Assembly: GCF_001424405.1 (NCBI RefSeq)
Contig: NZ_LMPS01000005.1
Location: 496,001-560,000, forward strand
From: Dyadobacter sp. Leaf189
GTDB lineage: Bacteria; Bacteroidota; Bacteroidia; Cytophagales; Spirosomataceae
Length of the DNA stretch: 64,000 nt
Reading direction: 5' to 3'
Position numbers and translations under genes: made by a program. Within the stretch, counting starts at the first letter, position 1; each line of letters opens with the position of its first letter. The notes below the pieces were generated by a model. That model saw only the letters and a program-made list of their open reading frames with translations. It was not told the DNA's origin and did not search any database. Below are positions 22,921 through 32,462 of the stretch, one piece after another.

Positions 22921-24198
22921 ATGAAAAAGCCTGTTTTAGGGAAACAAACATTCCTGCCCGACAACACCGGGCGGGTGGAAGCCTTCGAGAAGTTCGTCAG
23001 GGAGGTTTACGACAAAAACCGCGACGAAAAGCCGCTTTACACCGGCAGGTACTTCGTGATTTTCAGGGAAGGAGTTGCTGCTTCTTCAAGAGCAACCAGC
23101 TTTCTGAAATCTGAATGCGGGTTTTCGGTTGCCAACACAAGAGAGTTCGTGCGCACGGCAGTTGACGAAACCCGCCTCGATGGTGCCGACGCGCTGATTT
23201 ACGAAGATCTCGGCATTGCGCTCGTCGGCGCAGAAGAAGACCAGATCCGGATACTGGAAGCTTCTGCAACCAGCTACATCATCGCACCCGAGAAGGTGGT
23301 ATATGTACCCGACGAAATACCCGCAGTGCTGAATGTCCCCTCCACCTGGGGGATAGATGTAACGCAGGCAATGGTTTCAGGATATACCGGAAATGGCGTA
23401 AAAATCGCTGTACTGGATACCGGCTTCGACGCCAGCCACCCCGATTTTGCCGGAAGGAACATTACTGTAAACTCGTTTGTACCGGAAGAATCCGGCGAGG
23501 ATATGCACGGCCACGGAACCCACTGCATCGGAAGTGCCTGCGGCAATGTGGATGTGAACGGAATGCGTTATGGTGTGGCAAGAAATGCCGAGATATATGC
23601 AGGCAAGGTACTCAGCAATGAAGGAAGCGGTGCGCAGGCGTGGATCCTGAACGGGATGACCTGGGCTGCCGACAATGGATGCAATGTAATTTCAATGTCG
23701 CTCGGCTCACGTGTATTTCCCGGCCAAAGCTATGATGTGGCTTACGAGAGAGCAGCGCAATATGCACTTTCAAAAGGTACTGTGGTCATTGCAGCTGCCG
23801 GAAATGAGAGCCGCCGCTCAATGAACCAGTTCAATCCAGTGGGCAGCCCGGCAGATTGTCCGTCTATTATGGCGGTTGCCGCGCTCGATTCAAGCCTGAA
23901 CGTCGCAGATTTCTCAAACCGTAAGATCAACCCTAATGGCGGAGAAGTGGATATAGCAGGTCCCGGCGTGGAGATATATTCCAGCTGGCCCATGCCGATG
24001 CGCTACCGAACCATTTCAGGAACAAGCATGGCGACTCCGCACGTGGCCGGGTTGGCTGGTTTGTTATGGGAAAAACTACCAAACGCGACTCCTTACCAGA
24101 TTATGACTGAACTGCGCAACCTCGCAAAAAGGCTGCCGATCTCTAATGTGGATGTAGGAGTTGGATTAGCTATCGCACCTGTCGATCCGATCGTATGA
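22921..24198 (+). CDS. S8-family serine peptidase (subtilase) without signal peptide
   Basis: The 425-residue protein has the subtilisin triad: Asp166 in AVLDTGFD, His198 in HGHGTH and Ser near 369 in SGTSMATPHVAG. The oxyanion Asn is in AAAGNES. Residues 1-140 contain a region resembling a propeptide (YTGRYFVIFREG). No secretion signal is seen, so it is either cytoplasmic or exported unusually. Its stop codon overlaps the start of a small inhibitor-like gene (ATGA). Confidence 0.88.
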   Translation: MKKPVLGKQTFLPDNTGRVEAFEKFVREVYDKNRDEKPLYTGRYFVIFREGVAASSRATSFLKSECGFSVANTREFVRTAVDETRLDGADALIYEDLGIALVGAEEDQIRILEASATSYIIAPEKVVYVPDEIPAVLNVPSTWGIDVTQAMVSGYTGNGVKIAVLDTGFDASHPDFAGRNITVNSFVPEESGEDMHGHGTHCIGSACGNVDVNGMRYGVARNAEIYAGKVLSNEGSGAQAWILNGMTWAADNGCNVISMSLGSRVFPGQSYDVAYERAAQYALSKGTVVIAAAGNESRRSMNQFNPVGSPADCPSIMAVAALDSSLNVADFSNRKINPNGGEVDIAGPGVEIYSSWPMPMRYRTISGTSMATPHVAGLAGLLWEKLPNATPYQIMTELRNLAKRLPISNVDVGVGLAIAPVDPIV

Positions 24199-24425
24199 AA
24201 AGCATTGTAATCACCATTTCGGAGACTTACCGGGGCAGTTTGAAGACTGTTGCGGACGAACTTTGTGAGGAGGGACTTACCATCACCAACCTGTTCGAGT
24301 TTGGCGTAATTACAGGCCAGGCCGAGGATCAGGTGATCGATAAGCTCCGGGGGCATAAGGAAGTGGTCTCATTGACCGAAGACAGGCCGGCGCACATTGC
24401 GCCGCCTGATGCTCCGGTTCAATAA
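24195..24425 (+). CDS. Stand-alone inhibitor-like propeptide domain protein
   Basis: The 76-residue protein overlaps the subtilase gene by 4 bases (ATGA). It alternates strands and helices (IVITISETYRG, TVADELCEEGLTI, VIDKLRGHKEVVSLTEDRP), as in ferredoxin-like I9-type propeptides that fold and inhibit subtilisins. It ends in a flexible Pro-rich tail that could enter the active site. It is probably a trans-acting chaperone or inhibitor of the upstream peptidase. Similar ORFs have been labelled as aldolase-related in databases, which seems unfounded. Confidence 0.68.
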   Translation: MKSIVITISETYRGSLKTVADELCEEGLTITNLFEFGVITGQAEDQVIDKLRGHKEVVSLTEDRPAHIAPPDAPVQ

Positions 24426-24427
24426 TG

Positions 24428-26044
24428 TTATTTACTGTCTGAGGATGGAACGAGCCTGGCTTTCAAGTCGGGCTCCTTCATATCCTTATCCAATGGAAAT
24501 ATCGGTCTTTTCACCCGCTTGTATTCCAGACCTTCCAGGTTCTGGTCCACGCCGCCTGGTGTAAGTGACAGCGTCCAGTCTGCGCGCATGTTGTAAAGCT
24601 CCGGTTCGAGGTAACCAATTTTAACAACTACTACATCCGCCTTGCGCGGGTTTAATCCCAGTCTTGTAAAATCAGCTTCCTTATGATAAGGCTTGCGTTT
24701 TTTCGTCACGATCACACTCACGCTGCCCACCTTTACAACTACTTCCGTTTCCGCATTCCGGTCGCCGTGCTCGATAGCCGTTACGGTTCCTTTCAAGCGC
24801 ACGGGCGGAGCAAAGCGGGAATCTACTTTCGCACCGGCCAATGCATCAATTTGGCCACCCACACCAACTTCCACTGCCTTCGCAACCAGCTCAGGGCCTG
24901 GAATGGAAGCATAGATAAGCGTTTTGCCATTTTCCTTCTGGAACTCCGGTCTTTTCAAAATCTCGGTAATGGTCCACGTTACATCTCCCGCGCCGCCCGC
25001 AGTCGGGTTATCGCCCGAATCACTGATGAAATAAGGTGTTTTGTCGCTGTTAACAGCTTTGTCCAGTGCTTCTTTCAATGTGCCGGTCGGTGCTACAAAT
25101 GCAAATTCTTTCCGCACATCCCAGAAGCTTTTCGCAAGCTTTTCAGCGGTACTTGTTACAGCCTTTTTGTCGTCGCCGGTCACCATTACCACCGCGTGGT
25201 TGCGGGGCTCGTCGGCCCAGGCATAACCTACCCACATGGCCGCGTCAATGATCCCTTTTTGCATGGAAGCTGGGGTAACTGCTGCATAAATCCGCTTTCC
25301 GGGCTCAATGCGGGTTGATGTTTTCTCGCCTGGCAGCAAAACAGGAATGGGAATCCACGCCTTGTATGCAGGTTTTCCCTTGCCGCTTTCGAGTCTGTCC
25401 AGCAGGTTCACAACTGCGCGTTTTTTGGTTTGCATGGCATCTTCGTGCGGCGCCATCCGGTAGCAGGTAATCAGGTCGGTGTTTTGTGCCAAACGCCAGG
25501 ATACATTGCCGTGCAGGTCCATTGAAGTTGAAATGAGCGTTTTGGTACCTACTACTTCCCTGATCCGGACAATGAAATCGCCCTCCGGATCGTCCAGGCC
25601 TACCACACTCATTGCGCCGTGGATATCGAAGAAAAGTCCGTCGTAGGGCGCATTTTTCTTTAATAATTCAAGCGTTTGTTTTACAAGAGACTCATAAGCT
25701 TCACGCGTAACCGCGCCACCAGGCAGCGATTTGCCAACCAATGCAGGAAGCCACGTTGCTTTCGGGCGGATACCCGAATCGGGGGACATAAATGGATAGG
25801 CTGCGAAAACCTGGTCGCCATAGCGGGCGTGAAAAGCCTCTTCGGTTGTTAATGCGGGTGAAAAAGTGCTGGATTCGATACCCAGCCCGGCAATAGCAAT
25901 GCGGGGCGCCGCTTTCGGAACGACGGAAATGCGGGTTGTCTCAGTACTCGTTTTTTCTTCATCAAAACTCCTGGTTAACGTAGAAGAAAGTGGCTGAAAT
26001 GCGCCGAGTAGCAAAGAAAAAACCGCGAAAAGTGTAGTTTTCAT
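24428..26044 (-). CDS. M81-family (MlrC-like) metallopeptidase, exported
   Basis: The ATG at 26044 starts a signal peptide (MKTTLFAVFSLLLGAFQPLS). The 538-residue protein has MlrC hallmarks: GIESSTFSP, FFDIHGAMS with metal-binding Asp and His, SMDLHGNVS, and DSGDNPTAGGAGD near the middle. MlrC of microcystin degraders cleaves a linear tetrapeptide. Here the natural substrate is unknown and the family is often part of catabolic clusters. The gene converges on the inhibitor gene with only 2 bases between. Confidence 0.9.
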   Translation of the reverse strand: MKTTLFAVFSLLLGAFQPLSSTLTRSFDEEKTSTETTRISVVPKAAPRIAIAGLGIESSTFSPALTTEEAFHARYGDQVFAAYPFMSPDSGIRPKATWLPALVGKSLPGGAVTREAYESLVKQTLELLKKNAPYDGLFFDIHGAMSVVGLDDPEGDFIVRIREVVGTKTLISTSMDLHGNVSWRLAQNTDLITCYRMAPHEDAMQTKKRAVVNLLDRLESGKGKPAYKAWIPIPVLLPGEKTSTRIEPGKRIYAAVTPASMQKGIIDAAMWVGYAWADEPRNHAVVMVTGDDKKAVTSTAEKLAKSFWDVRKEFAFVAPTGTLKEALDKAVNSDKTPYFISDSGDNPTAGGAGDVTWTITEILKRPEFQKENGKTLIYASIPGPELVAKAVEVGVGGQIDALAGAKVDSRFAPPVRLKGTVTAIEHGDRNAETEVVVKVGSVSVIVTKKRKPYHKEADFTRLGLNPRKADVVVVKIGYLEPELYNMRADWTLSLTPGGVDQNLEGLEYKRVKRPIFPLDKDMKEPDLKARLVPSSDSK

Positions 26045-26133
26045 ATATAAAATTTTAACAAACCGGATTAAGGGTTTTATTTTGTTTAAACATAAGCAAA
26101 AAAGCGTTGAACTATATCTCTGCCCGCCGACCA

Positions 26134-27501
26134 ATGAGGCTATCCCGCATTTCCCAGACCCTTTTCTTTCTTTTCATCTGCTTCACTGCTTCCGGGCAGG
26201 CTTTTACTGTCAGTACCAATAAAAGGTACCTGATGAAAGAGGGCAAACCATTTTTCTGGCTGGGCGATACCGCCTGGGAGCTATTTCACCGGCTCGACCG
26301 GGAGGATGCTGAATATTATCTGAAAAAGCGTGCGGCGCAGGGTTTTACGGTGATCCAGGCAGTTGCATTGGCAGAGTTCGACGGGCTTGAAGTTCCTAAC
26401 CCTTACGGCGAGCGGCCTTTAGTTAACAATGATCCCACAAAGCCCAATGAAGCCTATTTCAAGCACGTGGATTTTATCATTGACAAAGCCGCAGAAGTTG
26501 GAATAAACATTGCATTTCTGCCAACCTGGGGAGATAAGGTATTTAAATCCACCTGGGGAAAAGGGCCGGAAGTTTTCAATGAATCCAATGCAGAAGTGTA
26601 TGGAAAATGGCTCGGTAACCGGTATAAAACCCGCAAGAACCTGATCTGGGTACTCGGCGGCGACAGAAATCCGAGAGCAGGTACCCGCGATACCGAAATA
26701 TGGCGGGCTATGGCGGCGGGTATCACAGCCGGTGGCGGTGGCGCCGACAAAGTGATGATGACCTATCACCCGCAGCCCAACCGGGAAGGAGCGAGTGAAT
26801 GGTTTCACGCGGACGAGTGGCTCGACTTCAATATGTTCCAAACAGGGCATTGCCGCGATGCGGAGGTTTACAACAATATCAAACGCTCTTACGACAGGCA
26901 GCTGATCAAGCCGGTAATCGACGGCGAGCCAATCTATGAAGATCATCCCGTTTGTTTCAATGCAAAGGAATTAGGTATTTCCAACGCTTACGATGTGCGT
27001 AAATCGGCGTACCTGGATCTGTTCGCGGGTGCATTCGGGCACACTTACGGCTGTCACGATATTTGGCAGATGTACGCGCCCAACCGGGAAGCTGTCAACA
27101 ATCCGCACGTGTTCTGGCAGCAGGCAATGGACCTGCCCGGCGCTAACGAAATGAAATATGTGAGAAAGCTGATCGAATCGCGGCCGATAACCGATCGCGT
27201 GCCCGACCAGTCCATTGTAGTTGAAAGCGACCTGCCCGCCTACGAGCGCATTCAGGCGACGCGTGGAAAGGATTACCTTTTCATTTATACCGCCACCGGC
27301 AAACCTTTCTCAGTTAATCCCGGGAAGATCACAGGTAACCAGCTGAATGCATTCTGGTTTGATCCCAGGAATGGCAAGATCAAAGATGCCGGGCAGGTGG
27401 ATAGCAAAATCATCAACAAGTTTACTCCTCCTGACTCCGGCTATGGGAAAGACTGGGTGCTGGTGCTCGACGATGCTTCAAAGAATTATCCGAAGCCCTG
27501 A
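26134..27501 (+). CDS. GH140/DUF4038 glycoside hydrolase (apiosidase-like)
   Basis: The ATG at 26134 starts a signal peptide ending near ASGQ. The 455-residue protein has FWLGDTAWELFHRL (about 39-52), LIWVLGGDRNPR with the likely catalytic Asp, and DGEPIYEDH with the likely catalytic Glu, as in GH140 (BT1012-type endo-apiosidase). A C-terminal DUF5060-like/beta sandwich (about 370-455) follows. It probably removes apiose or related side chains from plant pectin. The gene is divergent from the M81 gene with 89 bases between the starts. Confidence 0.88.
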   Translation: MRLSRISQTLFFLFICFTASGQAFTVSTNKRYLMKEGKPFFWLGDTAWELFHRLDREDAEYYLKKRAAQGFTVIQAVALAEFDGLEVPNPYGERPLVNNDPTKPNEAYFKHVDFIIDKAAEVGINIAFLPTWGDKVFKSTWGKGPEVFNESNAEVYGKWLGNRYKTRKNLIWVLGGDRNPRAGTRDTEIWRAMAAGITAGGGGADKVMMTYHPQPNREGASEWFHADEWLDFNMFQTGHCRDAEVYNNIKRSYDRQLIKPVIDGEPIYEDHPVCFNAKELGISNAYDVRKSAYLDLFAGAFGHTYGCHDIWQMYAPNREAVNNPHVFWQQAMDLPGANEMKYVRKLIESRPITDRVPDQSIVVESDLPAYERIQATRGKDYLFIYTATGKPFSVNPGKITGNQLNAFWFDPRNGKIKDAGQVDSKIINKFTPPDSGYGKDWVLVLDDASKNYPKP

Positions 27502-27685
27502 AAAAGGGGTGGACGGTTGAACCGCGTGCAAAAGGTTGGCTGCTAAATGACTAAATACCACTACGAGCGCCCTTTTGGCTTGGCAGACCGGCATTTATGC
27601 TTAAATTAGTATAACAATTGTTATAATTAGTTTGTAAAAACCGGGAAACGGTATACTTGTTCATTCCGGGTAACAAATACGATTG

Positions 27686-30600
27686 ATGCCTAAAACCCTT
27701 TTGAAATACGCCTTTATTCTTCCTGTTGCGGGACTGCTTTTTACCTCCTGCGACAAGAAAATCGACTTGCCGGATGATGTAGCGCAGGAAATGTCTATGC
27801 TCATGCAGCCCGTTGATTATACCTACGATGTCAAGCCGATCCTTTCTGATCGCTGCTTTGCGTGCCACGGACCAGACGCCAATCATCAGAAGGCGAACCT
27901 GCGCCTGGATGTGGCGGAAGTTGCATACAAAAAGGAGACTGAAAGCGGGTTGAAAGCAATAAAGCCGGGTAAGCCCGGAAGCAGCGAGCTCGTCCATCGC
28001 ATCCTGTCGGCCGATCCCGACGTCGTGATGCCGACTCCTGAATCGCACCTTACATTAACAGCACGGGAGAAGGCGATTTTGATCAAATGGGTAGAAGAAG
28101 GCGCTGAGTATAAGCCGCATTGGGCATTTACCAAAGTTGAAAAGCCCAAGGTACCATCGGTCAAGAATGAGAAATGGGCAAAGAACGCCATTGATCACTT
28201 CATCCTTAAAAAGCTGGAAGACAAAGGAATGATCCCGGCGCGGGAGGCTGATAAAACCACGCTTTTACGCAGGGTATACCTGGACCTGACAGGCCTGCCG
28301 CCGACTCCCGAGGAAGTCACCGCATTTATGAGCGACAATTCGGCGAATGCATATGAGAAGGTGATCGACAGGCTGCTGGCCTCCCCGCATTATGGCGAGC
28401 ATATGGCGGTACCCTGGCTTGATGCTTCGCGCTATGCAGATACCCACGGATATCAGGACGACGGATTGCGGACAGCCTGGCCTTTCCGCGACTGGGTGAT
28501 CAGGTCTTTTAACCAGAACCAGCCTTATGATCAGTTTGTTACCTGGCAACTTGCCGGTGATATGCTTCCAAATCCTACACGTGATCAGCTGGTTGCAACG
28601 GGCTTCAACCGTATGCATCAGCAAAGTCAGGAAGGTGGCATTGTGCCGGAAGAATATCGCGTAGCCTACGTAGCTGACCGGACGGATACTTTTGGTAAAA
28701 CATTCCTGGGGATTACAGTCGAATGCGCCCGCTGCCACGATCACAAATATGACCCGATCAGCCATGAAGACTACTATTCGCTATATGCGTTTTTTAATAA
28801 TAACAATGAAAACGGGCAAATTCCCTACAATGGAGAGGCAAGCCCGGCTATTACGTTGCCTTCGCCGGAAGCTGACGCAAAGCTGAAATATATCCATCAG
28901 AACCTGACGAAAGAAAAGTCACAGCTGAATGCGTACACCACAACAGCCGAACAAAATTTTAATAATTGGCTCACAACAGCCCGCACTTATCCAGAAAAGG
29001 CGGTCGGTGACGACAAGGAAGGACTCGCAGGTTACTTCACATTCGACGAACCCAAAGGCAAAGAATTTCAAAACCTAGCAGATCCAAAGCAAAAAGCGAC
29101 AGCCGAGGGGGATGATAGCTTGTCCAATGTGGCTTCACGCACCGGCCGGGTAGGAAAGGCACGGTATATTTTTGGGGAAAATGCGGTTTCGTTCCCAGAT
29201 AACTTCGCGTTTTTCGAGCGGAACCAGGCATTTAGCATCAGTATCTGGCTTAATCTTCACGATCCTTCCGTAACAGGATCTTTGTTTCATAAATCAAATG
29301 GGGTGATGAATGGATACCGGGGCTGGAATGTATTTCGTGAGAAAGACGGGCGCATTAAGCTCACGATGAGCCACGTTTGGCCGGAGAATGCAATTGAGAT
29401 CCAGACCGTTGAGAAATTCCCGCTAGACAAATGGACACAGATCGGCTTTTCTTACGACGGACTTAGTAAAGCAGCCGGCTTGAAGTTGTATGTAAATGGC
29501 CGCCCCGCAAAAGTAACCGTGCACAATGACCAGCTGACCGAAAGTATCCTCTACGGAAAAAACAAAACGAACTGGTATGTTGACAAGCTAAATATCGGCC
29601 GCCTTTCTGACCAGCGGACGAAAAACTTCGAGGTAGACGAATTTAAAATTTACACAAAAGCATTGACCCCGCTGGAAATGCTGGGTATGTACAGTTTTAA
29701 AAATGAGGTGGTAAATGCGTTAAAAACGCTGCCGACCCAGCTCAAACCGGAGCAGCTTGCCGCATTGAAAGATTATTACCTCCATCATATAGATCCTGCA
29801 TATAAGAAGCTGATGGCCGACAGCCGAAAACTGATCGCCGACGAAACCGAGATTCTGGATAAAGAAATTGATGTGATGGTCATGCGGGAGCGGAAGTTTC
29901 CCCGTAAAACCTTTATACTTAACCGGGGCGCTTACGATGCGCCAGGCAAAGCTGTTACCACTGATACGCCCGACAGCTTCTTCAAGATCCCCAAGGATTT
30001 TCCAAAAAACAGGCTGGGTCTTGCCAAATGGCTCACCCATGAAGACCACCCGCTTTTTACGAGGGTTACTGTAAACCGTTTCTGGATGAATTACTTTGGA
30101 AAAGGGTTAGTGGTCTCGAGTGACGACTTTGGCAACCAGGGAGAGCTGCCGACGCACCCTGAGTTGCTTGATTATCTGGCGGGTACATTCAGGGAGTCGC
30201 GGTGGAATGTGAAGGCAATGCAGAAACTGATCGTCATGTCGGCTACCTACCGGCAATCTTCGCGCGTCAATCCCAAATCTGCTGATGTTGATCCGGATAA
30301 CAGGCTTTATGCCCATGGGCCGAGCTATCGCATGAGCGCGGAGCAGATCAGGGACAATGCACTTGCATCAAGCGGCCTGCTTACCAGACGGATCGGCGGA
30401 AAAAGTGCATATCCTTATCAGCCAGCGGGTTTATGGGAAGCTTTGGCGACGCGAAACGAAGTTACTTACAAGCAGCAGCACGGTGACAGCCTGTACCGGC
30501 GGAGTCTTTACACAATCTGGAAGAGAAGTTCGCCGCCACCGATGATGCTGAACTTCGATGCAGCCGAGCGTCATTTTTGTGTGACTAAAAGGCAAAAAAC

Positions 30601-30949
30601 GAGTACGCCGCTGCAAGCTCTGGTGGTCATGAACGATCCGCAGTTTGTAGAAGCCTCGCGCGTGCTGGCGCAGCAAATGCTCAAAAAAGGCAAAACGCTG
30701 GACGAACAGATCACTTACGCATTCACGGCGCTGACCAGCCGGCAGCCCGACGCGAAGGAGCGTGCTATTTTGAAGGAATTGTACCAGGAAGAATATGCCG
30801 ATTTTAGCAAAAATCCGAAGCGCGTTAAATTCGTGCTGGCAGCAGGGGAGTACCCGGTTGACAAGTCGCTGGATCCCGTTCAGGTGGCGGCGGGCACCAT
30901 TGTAGCCAGTACTGTCATGAACTTTGATGAATTTTTGATCAAAAGGTAA
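27686..30949 (+). CDS. DUF1549/DUF1553 cytochrome lipoprotein with LamG-like domain
   Basis: The 1087-residue protein has a lipobox (LLFTSC, Cys22) and a planctomycete-type cytochrome C domain with CxxCH heme motif CFACH (57-61). DUF1549 covers about 150-360 (LRRVYLDLTGLPPTPEEV; also CARCHDHKYDPI, a second heme-like motif). A LamG/concanavalin-like domain spans about 445-672 and DUF1553 about 770-1060 (HPLFTRVTVNRFWM). These proteins are typical of Planctomycetes and also occur in Spirosomaceae; they are thought to act in polysaccharide oxidation. The next gene, DUF1501, starts 10 bases downstream, the standard pair. Confidence 0.9.
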   Translation: MPKTLLKYAFILPVAGLLFTSCDKKIDLPDDVAQEMSMLMQPVDYTYDVKPILSDRCFACHGPDANHQKANLRLDVAEVAYKKETESGLKAIKPGKPGSSELVHRILSADPDVVMPTPESHLTLTAREKAILIKWVEEGAEYKPHWAFTKVEKPKVPSVKNEKWAKNAIDHFILKKLEDKGMIPAREADKTTLLRRVYLDLTGLPPTPEEVTAFMSDNSANAYEKVIDRLLASPHYGEHMAVPWLDASRYADTHGYQDDGLRTAWPFRDWVIRSFNQNQPYDQFVTWQLAGDMLPNPTRDQLVATGFNRMHQQSQEGGIVPEEYRVAYVADRTDTFGKTFLGITVECARCHDHKYDPISHEDYYSLYAFFNNNNENGQIPYNGEASPAITLPSPEADAKLKYIHQNLTKEKSQLNAYTTTAEQNFNNWLTTARTYPEKAVGDDKEGLAGYFTFDEPKGKEFQNLADPKQKATAEGDDSLSNVASRTGRVGKARYIFGENAVSFPDNFAFFERNQAFSISIWLNLHDPSVTGSLFHKSNGVMNGYRGWNVFREKDGRIKLTMSHVWPENAIEIQTVEKFPLDKWTQIGFSYDGLSKAAGLKLYVNGRPAKVTVHNDQLTESILYGKNKTNWYVDKLNIGRLSDQRTKNFEVDEFKIYTKALTPLEMLGMYSFKNEVVNALKTLPTQLKPEQLAALKDYYLHHIDPAYKKLMADSRKLIADETEILDKEIDVMVMRERKFPRKTFILNRGAYDAPGKAVTTDTPDSFFKIPKDFPKNRLGLAKWLTHEDHPLFTRVTVNRFWMNYFGKGLVVSSDDFGNQGELPTHPELLDYLAGTFRESRWNVKAMQKLIVMSATYRQSSRVNPKSADVDPDNRLYAHGPSYRMSAEQIRDNALASSGLLTRRIGGKSAYPYQPAGLWEALATRNEVTYKQQHGDSLYRRSLYTIWKRSSPPPMMLNFDAAERHFCVTKRQKTSTPLQALVVMNDPQFVEASRVLAQQMLKKGKTLDEQITYAFTALTSRQPDAKERAILKELYQEEYADFSKNPKRVKFVLAAGEYPVDKSLDPVQVAAGTIVASTVMNFDEFLIKR

Positions 30950-30959
30950 AAACCACAGC

Positions 30960-32438
30960 ATGAGCTTATATAACGAATTTGAAAACCACGTCCACGAACA
31001 GCTGAGCAGAAGGAATTTTCTTTCTAAAACCAGTCTGGGATTAGGTGCGGCGGCGATGGCTTCTCTTTTGAATGCGGACAGCCTGCTCGCTAAGAAGCCC
31101 GCATTGGCCGGAGGTGAAGCGGCTGGCCTGCCATTGGGGCACCCGCATTTTGCCCCGAAGGCGAAACGGGTGATCTACCTGTTTCAAAGCGGCGCACCTT
31201 CGCAGCTGGAATTATTCGACTATAAGCCCAAGCTGGAAGAAATGTGGGGTAAAGACCTGCCCGAGTCCGTCCGGAAAGGACAGCGGCTCACCGGTATGAC
31301 GGCCGGCCAAAGCAGCTTTCCGCTGGCCGCTTCCAAATACAAGTTTCAGCGGTACGGCGACAATGATATGATGATCAGCGAGTTGATGCCTTATACTTCC
31401 AGCATAGTGAACGATGTTACCTTCATCCGGTCTATGTTCACGGAGGCGATCAATCACGATCCGGCGGTTACGTTTTTTCAGACAGGAAGCCAGCAGGGCG
31501 GGCGGCCTTCGTGGGGTTCGTGGGTGAGTTACGGGCTGGGTTCAGATAACAAGAATATGCCTTCGTTTGTGGTGCTGCTTTCCAAAGGGAGGGCAGGGGA
31601 CCAGCCGCTTTATGCCAAGTTGTGGAGCAATGGATTTTTGCCGTCGATTCACCAGGGAGTGGTTTTCCGCTCAGGCCCGGATCCTGTTTTTTACCTCAAT
31701 AATCCGGAAGGAATTGATAAGAGTAGCCGGAGAAGAATGCTGAATTCGCTTGCGAAGCTGCAACAGGGGCAATTTGAAAAGATACTGGATCCTGAAATCA
31801 ACTACCGGATGGCGCAGTACGAAATGGCTTACCGCATGCAGACTGCCGTTCCGGAAACGATGGACATATCCAAAGAACCCGACTACATTTTTGATCTGTA
31901 TGGGGAAGAGTCCCGGAAGCCAGGGACATTCGCTGCGAACTGTTTGCTCGCGCGCAAGCTGATCGAGAAAGATGTAAAGTTTGTTCAGCTGTATCACCAG
32001 GGTTGGGATCAGCATGGGAATCTTCCGAATGATATTAAAATTATGGCTAAAAGTGTTGACCAGGCTTCTGCCGCTTTGATCACCGATCTGAAACAGCGCG
32101 GGTTACTCGATGAAACGCTGGTGGTTTGGGGAGGTGAATTCGGCAGGGGCGCCTATTCACAGGGTAAACTGACGAGGGACAACTACGGCCGCGACCATCA
32201 CCCGCGCAGCTTTACGATCTGGATGGCGGGCGCTGGTGTGAAAAAGGGATTTGTATATGGACAAACTGATGATTTTGGCTATAATGTGATCAAAGATCCG
32301 GTGCATGTCCATGATTTTCAGGCTACTGTCATGCATTTAATGGGTATTGATCACGAGCAGCTGATCTTCAAGCATCAGGGGCGCAGGTACCGGCTTACCG
32401 ATGTGCATGGAAAAGTGGTGAAGCCGCTGCTGGTTTAA
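30960..32438 (+). CDS. DUF1501 Tat-exported protein
   Basis: The 492-residue protein has a twin-arginine signal (SRRNFLSKTSLGLGAAAMAS, 16-35). DUF1501 features include YLFQSGAPSQLELFDYKPKL, TEAINHDPA, LYHQGWDQHGN and VVWGGEFGR, as in sulfatase-like phosphatase folds. It is exported folded and perhaps carries a metal cofactor. It nearly always follows a DUF1549/DUF1553 gene, as here, so the two probably form one periplasmic complex. Confidence 0.92.
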   Translation: MSLYNEFENHVHEQLSRRNFLSKTSLGLGAAAMASLLNADSLLAKKPALAGGEAAGLPLGHPHFAPKAKRVIYLFQSGAPSQLELFDYKPKLEEMWGKDLPESVRKGQRLTGMTAGQSSFPLAASKYKFQRYGDNDMMISELMPYTSSIVNDVTFIRSMFTEAINHDPAVTFFQTGSQQGGRPSWGSWVSYGLGSDNKNMPSFVVLLSKGRAGDQPLYAKLWSNGFLPSIHQGVVFRSGPDPVFYLNNPEGIDKSSRRRMLNSLAKLQQGQFEKILDPEINYRMAQYEMAYRMQTAVPETMDISKEPDYIFDLYGEESRKPGTFAANCLLARKLIEKDVKFVQLYHQGWDQHGNLPNDIKIMAKSVDQASAALITDLKQRGLLDETLVVWGGEFGRGAYSQGKLTRDNYGRDHHPRSFTIWMAGAGVKKGFVYGQTDDFGYNVIKDPVHVHDFQATVMHLMGIDHEQLIFKHQGRRYRLTDVHGKVVKPLLV

Positions 32439-32462
32439 TTGTAGACTTAAACGGGATCAACC

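Noticed and set aside
24683..25318. Open frame of 211 codons on the plus strand
   Set aside because: It is antisense to the M81 peptidase gene, whose motifs are conserved; no family resemblance.
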